From Branchiostoma floridae (lineage: Eukaryota > Chordata > Leptocardii > Amphioxiformes > Branchiostomatidae), in contig NC_049991.1 of assembly GCF_000003815.2 (NCBI RefSeq), positions 3,954,437-4,018,436 of the forward strand: a stretch of DNA of 64,000 nucleotides. The letters run 5' to 3'. The notes below the pieces were generated by a model, which had not been told where the DNA came from, searched no databases, and was given only the letters and a program-made list of their open reading frames with translations. Made by a program: the position numbers and the translations under genes. Positions 50,338 to 61,327 of this stretch are shown here, piece after piece. Each line of letters begins with the position of its first letter. The stretch's first letter is position 1.

Positions 50338-53300
50338 TCACTGTCCGTAATCCTAAATGAAACAAAACAAAGAATTAGAACACTAAAGCAATATTCTGAA
50401 ATGTCTCATATACGATTCTAAAAAAAATAATCTAACAACCTAGATAGGTTAGAAATACTGATACGGCTATTATTTGTTGCCGGGTCTCGGGTTGATTTTA
50501 ACTTAAGAGTTAAATGCGGGGCCCGGCCATGCCCTAAAACTGTTATTTTCCTACTGCAGCGAGCTGTGCATGCATGCAAGTGCGTTTGACTGCGAACAAC
50601 ACAGGTCCAGAGGTTGTTGCTTGATCTTCATTTTGCGGTAACAGCAAGTTGTCCTACGGGGCCACGTAGGGTAGGGGTAACGCCGAAAAAGCCCACCAAG
50701 TCACCAAAAGATTGATCTTACCCCACAGGGTCCGGCCACGCTCCACGGCCAGGTGCAATACTGTCTACCGGCGTCAAACACCAGGCCTCCAGGTGGACAG
50801 TCCCGGTGGAACGGCTCACTGCTGAGCAGGGTACACTCGTAGTACCGGCTGCAGCTGTCAGGATCGGGGTAGTGACCGGGCGCCTTCCCCGCACAAGAAA
50901 ATGTTTCGGTCTGGATGGCTGGTACGGTCTGTGCCAAATAGAGAACACATCGTTAGTCACTTTTGAATATTCCTACATCAACTGTAGCCTGATTAAATCT
51001 CGCTTATATCCACCGGCCTCCTAGCGGGGAGGGTTCAGTTACAGCCCTGGATAGCAGCGTTTGTGTCACACATGTACGGAATATATCAACTGTGATGCCC
51101 TCCATTTTTATATTTTGGCGAAAAGCCTAGTCAAACATTTAAATATGTACAAACTTCAAGCTTAAGAATCATTATTAGTGAGCGAGACTGAGAATCATTC
51201 TGAAAACGATATTACAAAACATTTAGGCATCATGATAACGTTCAAACCATTAAAAGCAAAAGAGCTGCCGTAAATTTCATCAGGTGGGATAATCGGTGGA
51301 TAACAGGGTTCTTTATCAACTGTTAGCAGCGACACCTAGCTGCAGTAGCGAGCAATGCACTCGGTTGCGACTGACTTACAGTATATCTTTATATCCACTT
51401 GTGGTGCTACTTACGTAAGCTCGGCACGGGCCGGACACTTCGTATGGCCACCTGCACTCCTGTCTGGCGGGGTCATACACGGTTCCCCCCGGGGCACAGG
51501 GCCGGTGGTACACGGGGTGGCCCAGCACGCACTCGTAGTACATGGAGCAGTCGGCAGGGTCGGCGTACATGCCCGGCTGCTTCCCCGTACAGGTGAAGGT
51601 GGAGGGGACGGGGACATCGTGAGCAGGAACGTTCGCTGAGGATTGGTCAGTCAAAAGCTGTGGATACATACAAAAAGGATATGATTAGCATGGGAGTTTA
51701 TTTGAGATGGTAAATTACATTGCAGTGTACTGTAGTTGTCTCAACCAGGACGGGGCCGGTACCGACTCCTGTTGCACTTTGACTTAGTGCTGACTTCACC
51801 ATGTGAGGAATAAAAAAATAGTGCCTTAACAACACTCTGGTCAAAAATCTTAAAGATAACAAGAGTTCCGAGTTCCCCCGAAGTGGCCAGGCCAGGCCTT
51901 ATCAGATCTTGCCCTGCTGGCCTGGGCGGTGACAAGCTGTACCACCTGTGGTGCAGAGGTAGGGTTGGTCGGGTCGTATATCATGCTTGGTTTCTTTGGT
52001 TGAAATGCAACTTGGAAAGCATAATACCACTGTATGTACCAAATTACTATAAAATCAGAGAGGTTGTGGCACAAATTAGCGTGTATCTACCTTTCCATTG
52101 GAATATTTCTCGACCTGTATGATGTGGGCCATGAATGAGTGAGTGATAATACTACAGGTCCAGGACATGCACACTTGATCAAACATGCAGGGAAACTCCA
52201 ACATAGAGGAGATAGGCATGCTTTTATATCTGTATTAAAACTTATAAAATATGATTGAATTTTTAAGCATGTATTAGTAAAAACATCTACACACCTATTA
52301 CATGAAAGTAAATACACAAAACACCACGATTCAATAAATCTGTACTTATTTTCTTTCCACCTTTGGATACATTTGGTATAGCCCACAGTAAAGAGAAAAC
52401 TACAGCCAATCAGTCAACAGACTGCCACAGAGCTTCTGAAAGGCTATAGTTCTCATACAAACACAATACTATTACATGCTACAGAGTCTTAAACTTCTTG
52501 GACCTTTTTAGTCATATAAAATACCTAGTATTGTCTTTTCTTTACAGTGTTTTCCACAGTTTTCAGTGGTAGCTCTTAGTAGGTAATCCACACCATGTGT
52601 GGTGATAGCATGTCGTGCGGAAGAGGCTTGCTTGTCCCAGGGGTTCTTCCTAGTGTATGTGATTGACACCTCATTAACCTTCGGGAGGATTCGGGGAGGA
52701 TTCGGAGAGCCGTAAGCCAACAGAAACCTTTCTTTTTGGGACATTAATTCTCGGTATTCCTTGGGGCCATGCCTTATATGGAAAGACCAAGTGGTGAAGT
52801 AACATGTAAGCCGAGTGCCTGCAGATTTGAATGAGGGCTCTGTGAAAGCAAGAGCTTGCCACACCGCGCGAAGTTTTGGAAGAAAATCAAGCATTTTTCC
52901 TTGATTTTCTTTTATATTTGGTAAAATATAACTACAATAATACAATGAGTACATGTGTTGGTACATAGGTTATTGTTTGTGACCAAGTTTTTGGCAAGTT
53001 TTGCATGTTTTCAGGCACTATATTTGTCCCAATCGTATAGCGGCTTTCTATCCCGGAAGTTCATTTTTGATGCCATTTTCTTAATAAATTATCCATAACC
53101 TGCCCAAGATATCACCATAGTAGAAATTCTAACATGTTTTTGTGTATTGTGTGTGAATTTCATGGGCTTAGGTTCAAAACTGCAAACGCTAGAGCGTTTA
53201 GAAGAGACTAAACCCCTGACCCTCCCAGCGCGGGGTCACAAGGCTTATGAGTAACCTTAACAACACTCTGGTCAAAAATCTTAAAGATAACAAGAGATTT

Positions 53301-56300
53301 TGACAAAATTTGTGGTAAGTGACATTCCTTGAGTTGGGAAACTGTTAATTGGAGGAAAATATGATTATCATGATAATAAGGTAGACATAAGAGAGTAGAC
53401 ATTGTGAATTAATTTAAAAAAGTGAAATACAGGGTCTTTTTTCATATTATGGAGAGAAATTTGTTGATTTTGAGGAAAATGTAATTATTCATTATGATAA
53501 CAGGGTAGACATGAGAAAATAGGCATTGGGAATGTAAAAAAAAGTAAAACAGAGGGTCTTACATTTGCACTTATCCCACAAGGACCGGACACTTCGTGGG
53601 GCCACATGCACCTTAGACTGGCGGGGTCATACACGGTTCCTCCCGGAGCACAGGGCCGGTGGTACACGGGGTGGCCCAGCACACACTCGTAGTACATGGA
53701 GCAGTCGGCAGGGTCAGCGTACATGCCCGGCTGCTTTCCCGTACAGGTGAAGGTGGAGGGGACGGGGACATCGTGAGCAGGAACGTTTGCTGAGGTTTGG
53801 TCAGTCAATAGCTGTAGATATGATATGATATAAAAGGGATATGATTAACATGAAAGTTTATCTGAGATGGTAAATTACATTACTGTGTATTTCTCTGAAA
53901 CAGAACTGGGGCCGGTACCGACTTCTGACGAATTTTGACTCAGTACTGACGCCACATGTGAGGAAACAAATCATGTGTCTTAACAACACTCTGGTCAGAT
54001 ATCTAAAGAATACCAAGAGTTTCGGACTAAAATTACGCTGAGTGACAGTCTTAGAGTAGGAGAACTTTTTATTGGACGCAAATGTGATTATAATAACGAG
54101 GTAGATATTAGAGAGTAGACATCGTGAATTGATTGAAGACTAGAAAGGCCGACATTTGCTTAAGAGCAAATACAGCATATTTCAGCCATACCCCTTCCCA
54201 CGCAACATTGGACTGTTCCAAATCACCCCTGCGCAAAAATGGAACATCCTCTTAACAGTACATTATCCCCCAAAGTGGACTGCTATTGTGAATTGATTCC
54301 AGGTAAAAACAGAGCTTGCTTCTATTTTTCAGAAAATGACAATAATCACACCTTCCATTCAGAAAATTTTCATCATGACTGAAAATTGTTGAATGACTTC
54401 ATGTAATGTCATTAACGATTTTCAGTACGATTGGCCGATTGGCTAGGTCTTTGATTCAATTAACTCTGCGGCTGACGCGCACAGGTGTGGCTCTGTGCGG
54501 GGTCACGGAAGGTCACGTCAGGAGGCCAAATGAAAACAAATTTTCCCTCAGAAAAGTGCCAAATTTAATCATTTTAAAGTTGTTTATGTCAAAAATTTTA
54601 CTAGAATCTTGTTACCAAGTATCTAATGCCTATCTATACCAAATTTCAGGTCATTTGATTGTAATACCAGGGTACAGGAGCCAAAAGTGTACATGTCCTT
54701 TTTTGGTGAAAAATTGGCAAAAAATCGCAAAAATAAGCATTTTGTTGCACTGTACACCAAAAGTGTTATTGAATTTATATGAAGGGATTATCAAGGCACA
54801 TCTGTGTCAAATTTCAGCTCATTCGGTTGCAATACCAAGGTACAGGAGCCAAAAGTGTCCTTTTTTTGGTCAAAAATTGGTCAAAAAATCGCAAAAATAA
54901 GCATTTTGTTGTACTGTACACCAAAAGTGTTATTGAATTTATATGGGGGCATTATCAAGGCACATCTCTGTCAAATTTCAGCTCATTTGGTTGTAATACC
55001 AGGGTACAGGGGCCAAAAGTGTCCTTTTTTGGTCAAAAATTGGTCAAAAAATCGCAAAAATAAGCATTTTGTTGTACTGTACACCAAAAGTGTTATCGAA
55101 TTTATGTGGGGGCATTATCAAGGCACATCTCTGTCAAATTTCAGCTCATTTGGTTGTAATACCAGGGTACAGGGGCCAAAATATACGGTTTTGGTCTAAA
55201 ATTGACCAAAAAATCTCAATAAAATCATTTTAGAGGCAGATATAAAAAAAACTGAGAAAAAATCATCAAGGTATCGGCCCATTCTACCCCTGTGCCAAAT
55301 TTCAGGTCATTCGGTTCGGGAACGGCGGAGATGATTCACTTTGAAGATTTGACAGGAGAAAGAAAGAAAGAAAGAAGAAACATGACGAATACAATATATT
55401 TCACCATACTATGTATGGCTGAAATATAAAAAAGTAAAATTGAGAGTCTTGTTTTCCATATTATGGAGAAATTATTAGATTTGGAGGAAAATATGATTAT
55501 GATACATGATAACCAGGTAGACATGAGAAAATAGCCATCGCAAATTAGCGTAAAAAAGGAAAAATAGAGGGTCTTACATTTGCACTCAGTGTCCCGCAAG
55601 GACCGGAAACTTCAGGTTCATAGGGCCACCTGCATCTGAGGCTGGCGGGGTCATACACGGTTCCCCCCGGGGCACAGGGCCGGTGGTACACGGGGTGGCC
55701 CAGCACACACTCGTAGTACATGGAGCAGTCGGCAGGGTCGGCGTACAGGCCCGGCTGCTTCCCCGTACAAGTGAAGGTGGAAGAACCCCTGGCCATCAGA
55801 CTGGACCTAGCTCGGATACTTCCTTCGTTCCGAACCTTCGTCTGTAATATCAGTTAAAGAAATTCGAAAACGTTACAAAGGATAATGACTTGCAACGAGG
55901 TCATAGCAGCATTACATCTGAGAGGGGTAAAACTTACCACTGAATATGGCATATCCATACTTTACAAAAAAACAGCCTTACAACTAGGAAGCACCAACCA
56001 AATGCAGCCTCGTTAAAATGCATGATCCTGGATGAACCCCGGAATTTCAAAATGGCCGCCGCAGCTGGCAAGAGGTCTATTCGAGATTCTAACATGGCTA
56101 AGAATTTTAGTCCAGATGGTGCATGGGGAGGCGCCAATCTCTGTTTTAATGCCCTTAGGTCACAAACTTTGTGCAATCACTACATGCATGTACAGCAGAG
56201 GTACTAGTCCACTGGATGAGTGGGGTGTACTCAATTTACATTATCTAACTCTTTCGTACCTACATACCGAGTGCTAAGCAGGTAGAGAAAGACGTATATA

Positions 56301-57697
56301 TGATTATGTACTCACAGCCTTTGCAAGGAGAGCACTCTAACCACTTGCCCATTGACCGACTCAAATTGAATGAAAGATGTGTTACCATACTCACCCCACA
56401 AGGAGCGGGCACATTCTCCGGCCAGTCGCAGCGCTGTTTGGCGGGGTCGAAGACGGGTCCTCCCGGCGCACAGAGTCGGAGGAACGCGGTGCTGAAGCCC
56501 TCAACACACTCGAAGTACTGGTAGCAGTTGTCTGGGTCTGCGTACAGACCGGCGGCCTTTCCTCCACATGTAAACTCTGTAAACAATCAATAACAGTTTT
56601 CATCTATTTTGTAGCTTTGCCTTTTGTGAATTTATGATACATTGTATGGTGTTCTTAAGCTGGTCGTACGAACCTATGGGTTGTAACAGAGCAATGTTCT
56701 GAGGGTTGATGAGTAACTTATTTCTTTCACCCACGTAAATGGCAAATACAATGTAGCCAAAAACAAGACCACGTTTCGCTAAGTACTGAACTAGACAGTA
56801 AAGGAATATATGCTATCCTATGGACCTCCGACTACACAGGATCCATAGAAATGCATTTTGAAGAGTATGCGTGAAGTTTGGGAACCTTTACGCAAATAAA
56901 TTGCACATTTACGCATACTTAAATACGGGCTCTTAGATCGGATTTTTTGCAGTGTCTGATTCAAAGCACGCAATCACAAATAGCAAATAATGATTTCGAA
57001 AGATGACATGTTCTAAGACTTACTTAGTGACTCGGTAGTCGTTTCAATCACGACTGTTTCGGTCGCTGTAGATGCATTCGTTACTACGTTGTCGTCAGTG
57101 ACCAATGGCGTGGACTGTGTTGTTGTCGGTTGCGATGCGTCGACCTTTTCTGTAACGTTGACTACTATTGGCTGCACGGTGACGTCTTGCGCTTCGGTGG
57201 CGTTTAGAATACTTTCCGTTACCGCTTGAGTGCTGTTCGCCTATAAAACACGACAATATAAAAGAAGTTAGTAATTGTCGCTTTAACCATGAAACCGCGA
57301 GAACATTAAAGCTCATGAAACACGTAAAGAAAGATGAACCTTTTTGTCTGAGGGCCCTGCCAAATTCGTCTTATGATTGTCTAAAGATCGTAGACCTTAC
57401 TGTCGCAAACTTTGAGCATTTTTGTGATAGTAGTGCATTTGTCGTGCAAAATTTCACAGTCTTCATATGCAAAAACTGTCTTAGATCCTTGGCAATGGTT
57501 AATTTTGTCACAGCCTGCTGGAAAATTTTCCAAAATCGAAGTCGTACGACGACCTAAAATAAAATTAACGTGAACGTTGGACAACGAACAATATCAGCCT
57601 TGTCCCGGAGGTGTCGCCAAAAACTCACCTGGTCTGTAACAGGCATGGCTAGTGTGCCGCTCAAGGCGAGAAGGCAAAAGACGACTGTTGAATACAT
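50338..57697 (-). CDS. CBM14 array gene, copy E: 5 domains, 481 aa
   Basis: Exons: 57629-57697, 57024-57240, 56395-56576, 55578-55841, 53563-53811, 51415-51657, 50722-50928, 50338-50352 (482 codons with stop). Signal peptide 1-23, Thr-rich 24-95, CBM14 at 96-156, 157-244, 245-327, 328-408 and 409-477, then DYGQ. Each domain keeps six cysteines. The second domain has a two-codon insertion (WPYEPEVSG in place of WPYEVSG), a local 6-bp duplication. The first domain has YFEC where the sister copies have YYEC. Two introns contain large copy-specific insertions (51866-53254 and 54135-55427), making this the longest transcription unit of the array even though the protein is average. Confidence 0.85.
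51824..53296. other. 1.39 kb insert of unknown origin flanked by 42-bp identical direct repeats
   Basis: The words CCTTAACAACACTCTGGTCA...AACAAGAG occur at 51824-51865 and again, identical over 42 bases, at 53255-53296. Sister introns have this word once, so 51866-53254 is inserted DNA. No terminal inverted repeat, poly(A) tail or hairpin end is evident. A 152-codon minus-strand open frame (52508-52966) contains GPKEYRELMSQKERFLLAYG-type sequence that I do not recognise; it could be an exon fragment carried from elsewhere. Confidence 0.7.
54135..55427 (-). mobile_element. Helitron/HINE-like element with tandem repeats in gene E intron
   Basis: Absent in the same intron of C and D. The left end, read on the minus strand, has a 7-bp stem hairpin (ATTTGCT/AGCAAAT) followed by a CTAG terminus (54140). 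Subterminal inverted words ATATTTCAGCCATA (about 54177) and TATGGCTGAAATAT (about 55414). The middle (about 54640-55185) has about four copies of a roughly 140-bp tandem repeat containing CAAATTTCAG(C/G)TCAT and GGTACAGG(A/G)GCCAAAA. A GAAA run sits near 55360. Open frames of up to 164 codons on the plus strand are repeat translations. Confidence 0.65.
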
Positions 57698-57799
57698 GGC
57701 TGCTAGCTCACTCTCTCTGTAGCTTCTTCCTTGTAAAGGTAGACTTCTTCTTCTCTGTGATGTGAAGTTGTGAATGCCTGTAGCACCAAACCGGTCCAG

Positions 57800-57834
57800 T
57801 TTTATACTCTTCCATTTCCTGTGGGACTCACGTG
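57800..57834 (-). promoter_or_regulatory. Core promoter of gene E
   Basis: TATAAAA at 57800-57806 and CACGTG at 57829-57834, same layout as the other copies. Confidence 0.75.
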
Positions 57835-60080
57835 TTACGTTTGGCTGTTATCAGCTGTTTGTTTTGTCGAGTGTTTGTACAGTGCGGGCTGGGTCAAATG
57901 GTGACGGCATGGAAACGTAAACTTACTCAATCCGTCGTACAAAGTGCAAAGGAATCCGTCGAAACTTCCGCTCTAGAAGGAAATATGTTTTGCCGTGTGC
58001 GCCGTATTTCCACGTATTTACGGAAAGCTGACAATTGTGACGTCTCAACAGGTGTTCTAGGTAAACATTTTCTTCTAATTCAGCGCTGATTTTTGCCAAC
58101 ATCCGTTCACACCTTTTGCTTGCGCATAGTACACGACACTATTTTGATGACTTACTGCATTTCGTGAACGATTTGTCATGATAACTGTGGTATGAATTGT
58201 TCACATTTTAGTCCAACCAATGGAAGGATTAAAGTTGCTTACTCATCAACGTTGATTTTTTTCATTTTTCAAAAACACATTTTGACGTTTAGAGGCCGAA
58301 AAATGGTTACCTTGCTAACTAAATTTGCTAACATTTGTTGTGGTAGACTAAGTACACCCTCATATATGTACCCATCTTAGCATGAAAGTTCATCTGTGTT
58401 GGTAAATGACATTGTGGGAAAACTAAACTTTACTTAACCAACACCAAGTTTAATTGGGACTTACCCCAAATTTTCCGGCTGAAAATTTGGGGTAAGTTCC
58501 AATTAAACTTGGTGTTGGTTGAGTAAAGTTTAGTTTTCCCAAAATATGTACCCATAATATACTAAGGTTTGACGCGTTATTACTTTTTCTTAATTTGCTT
58601 TTCGGCAGAATAGAAGCGACTATACAGTGTGGCACTGCACTCGAACTCATTGTAACTGTGAAACATACAAATCGAAGATAGTCCCATAGCCCTTTTAGTA
58701 AATTTTAGGCCGTAGGGGCAGTGGGCTGTTATCCACTGTGTCTAGTGCACAGCATTGGAAGGCGGAGCGCCTCCTTCTCCTCCCAAAATCTTTGACTGAA
58801 GTCAGGTTTGAATTTTTACGCCTGGGTAGAGTGAGGAAAAGTGTGTTAGCTGCCATGTCAGGGTTTGAACCTAGGACCTTTGTGTTCTGGACCAAACATC
58901 CTATTACGTCTACAAGATGCGACGTGTGTTTGTATAGGCCTAGTGGCTCAACTATGTGACGTCACTGAATTGTGTGGTGACCGTAGTATCGTACAAAGTG
59001 CAAAGGAATCCGTCGTAACTTCCGCTCTAGAAGGAAATGCATTTTGCTAGTATGTAACAGTATTTCCAAGTATCGTTTGCCTGACAAATATGACGTCTTT
59101 ACAGGCGTTTTTAGGGTAAAAAGTTTTCTACTAATTACTCAGCGCTGATTTTTACAAACATTCGTTGACACCTTTGCTTGCGCGCAGTACACGACGCTAT
59201 TTTTATGACTTACTGCAGTTCGTACTAGTTTGGTACGAATTGTTCACATTTCAGTCCAACCAGTGAAAGGATTAAAGTTGCTTGCAAATTATTGTTGATT
59301 TTTGTTTCTTCAAAAATACATTTCTACGTTTCCAGGTTGTAAAAACTTGAGCTTAAGTAGCTAAATTTGCCGAACTTTGTCGTGGTGGAATATGTACCCC
59401 CTAACCCACATGGCAGGCTTTGTGTTTGTTTTTTAAATTTGCTTTTAGACGGTAACAACAAGACAGAGTGACATTATATTGCACTCGAGTTGCTAACTTA
59501 TTGTAACTGTGAAACATACAAAAACGAAAATAGTCCCATAGTCCCCTTTTAGTAAATTTCAGGCCGTAGGAACAGTGGGTTGTTATCCACTGTGTCTAGA
59601 GCACAGTATTGGGAGGCGGAGCCCATCCCTCTCCTTCCAAAATCTTTTACCTCCCAAAATGAAGTCAGGTTTGAATTTTTACACCTTAATAAAGTGAGGA
59701 AAGGTGTGTTAACTGCCTTTCCGAAGGGCACAACACTGGTGGCATGTCAGGGTTTGGAACCCAGGGCCTCTGTGTTCTGGGCCAAACATCCTAAACGTTA
59801 CGTTTTCACGACGCCACGTGTGTTTGTATAGTCCCTAGTGGCTCAACTATGTGACGTCACTGTGGTGACTTTAATATCGTACAAAGTGCAAAGGAATTCG
59901 TCGTCCCTTCCGCTCTAGAAGGAAATGTATTTTGCTATGTAACAGTATTTCCAAGTATCGTTGATGTACCACACCAATATGACGTCTGTAAAAGGCGTTC
60001 TCGGCAAACATTTTCTACCAACCCAGTACTGATTTTTACCAACATCCGTTCACGCCTATGCTTGCACATGGCACTCCTAT
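57835..60080. repeat. Promoter-unit array of gene E (3 units)
   Basis: Core motifs lie near 57940, 58992 and 59878. TGACGTCA lies at 58957-58964 and 59852-59859. SINE pieces span about 58679-58925 and 59533-59815. The distal end resembles the distal end of the array of gene A (16240-16470), marking the outer border of the tandem locus. Confidence 0.75.
58416..58540. repeat. 125-bp near-perfect foldback hairpin upstream of gene E
   Basis: Same element as upstream of B and C, but here the centre (ACTTACCCCAAATTTTC / GAAAATTTGGGGTAAGT) is itself palindromic, so the arms pair almost end to end (about 60-bp stem). Confidence 0.85.
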
Positions 60081-60283
60081 GGAAATTACCCAAGCAACTG
60101 CATATGATTTTGGAATTCCTTATGAATTTCTTACTCCATATCGTTGTTCTGAATAGCATGACACACGTTCGATACGGATTTCCTGCATTTTGTTCAACTT
60201 GAAGAAATTTTACGTTGCCAACATATTATCTTTCTAAGTCATCATTGTACAACATGCAACTTTTGTAAAGTGGTTTCTGAATA

Positions 60284-60492
60284 CTGTACGTGCAGAAATG
60301 TTCGCGGTGAATTAATGTTCGCGGTTTTCGCGGCGGCCGCTTCACCGCGAATTTAAACCACCGAGAACATTTTTCCATAACAGTAAGAGACTACAGTGCA
60401 TGGTGCTACCGCGAAATTAAAACCACCGCGAAAAGTCAATTTCCCGCTACCGCGAAATTAAATCCCCGCGAACTTAAATGCATTTACAGTAT
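60284..60492. mobile_element. MITE rich in GTTCGCGG/CCGCGAA words
   Basis: The ends TACTGTACGTGCAGAAATGT and, inverted, TACTGTAAATGCATTTAAGT form terminal inverted repeats. The interior is made of CGCGAA/TTCGCG words facing each other. No coding capacity. Confidence 0.7.
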
Positions 60493-60846
60493 TATGTCCT
60501 CTCTTATATTATCGACTATGACCTGTATTAGCGGCCATCTTTACATAGCGATAACTTTGCTTAATTATGTCGGTCCCTTGGGTTTATCTCAATGGACTTA
60601 CATAGCAAATTTAATTACATACTGACATGTGACAATCCCTACATGGTATAGATAGGAAAATATGCTAGTTAAGAATTACAAATTCCTCCAATTTCGATAA
60701 AAGCCAAATACCACACACACTCTTTTTCTATTATATAGATTAGTTTGCTGAAATTGTAGTTATTCTTCTGTGTCTTTGTACAATTGTTGTGCAAAGTTGA
60801 CAAGACTTCAGTTGACAAAGCAGTACACATTTTACCATTTTATATA
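60493..60846. other. No gene recognised
   Basis: AT-rich stretch between the MITE and the 3' end of the sulfotransferase gene, with no exon support on either strand. Confidence 0.4.
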
Positions 60847-60852
60847 TTTATT
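60847..60852 (-). terminator. Possible poly(A) signal of the sulfotransferase gene
   Basis: AATAAA on the minus strand about 475 bases beyond the stop codon. If used, the 3' UTR contains the whole MITE at 60875-61315. Confidence 0.4.
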
Positions 60853-60874
60853 TGAAGCGTCTACAGCATCTTTA

Positions 60875-61315
60875 GGCCACAGTAAATAAATTCTCTGGAT
60901 GACCTCCTATGTAGAGTTAGAAAAGCAAGATGGCTAAATTTTTAAAATAGACATCATAAACGCCATAACAAGATTTGAAATAACAAAACGTGGCATCACA
61001 ACTAACAAGGTATTCATTCCTGTATTAAGAAGTTAAATAGTGTACTATAGAAGTGATAATAGTGTGGTACACTAGTATGGCTATTGGTACATTCATGACT
61101 TCCATATTGGTGGCACTTTTACAACTATCAAACAAGTTTCACTTCTGCAACTATAGTCATGGCTACCTCCCTAGTGTAACTTCTACTAATAAGTATAATA
61201 AGGCTGCTATACAGAATGTTTGCCTATTTTCGCTGATCATCCCCTTTCCCCCCTGAAATCAGGCGAAAATTAATGAGAGCGCTGATGTCATCCATACAGT
61301 TTACTTGCTGTGGCC
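60875..61315. mobile_element. PIF/Harbinger-like MITE in the 3' UTR of the sulfotransferase gene
   Basis: TTA-GGCCACAG...CTGTGGCC-TTA: inverted termini flanked by a 3-bp TTA duplication. Same family as 15541-16003, opposite orientation. It lies 12 bases past the stop codon at 61328. Confidence 0.8.
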
Positions 61316-61327
61316 TTAGCGATGCCT

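Noticed and set aside
51824-53296. Ordinary target-site duplication of a retrotransposon
   Set aside because: 42 bp is far above the usual 4-20 bp, and no poly(A), LTR or terminal inverted repeat is visible, so the insertion type is left open.
54406-55199. Overlapping 94-164 codon plus-strand open frames as genes
   Set aside because: They are translations of a 140-bp tandem repeat in an intron element, in different frames with repeated identical peptides.
9795-57834. Identification of the array as VCBP genes of amphioxus
   Set aside because: VCBPs need two Ig V-type domains before the chitin-binding domain. No Ig-like exon (Cys-x-Trp-x-Leu..Tyr-x-Cys) is present; the middle segment is Thr-rich and low complexity.
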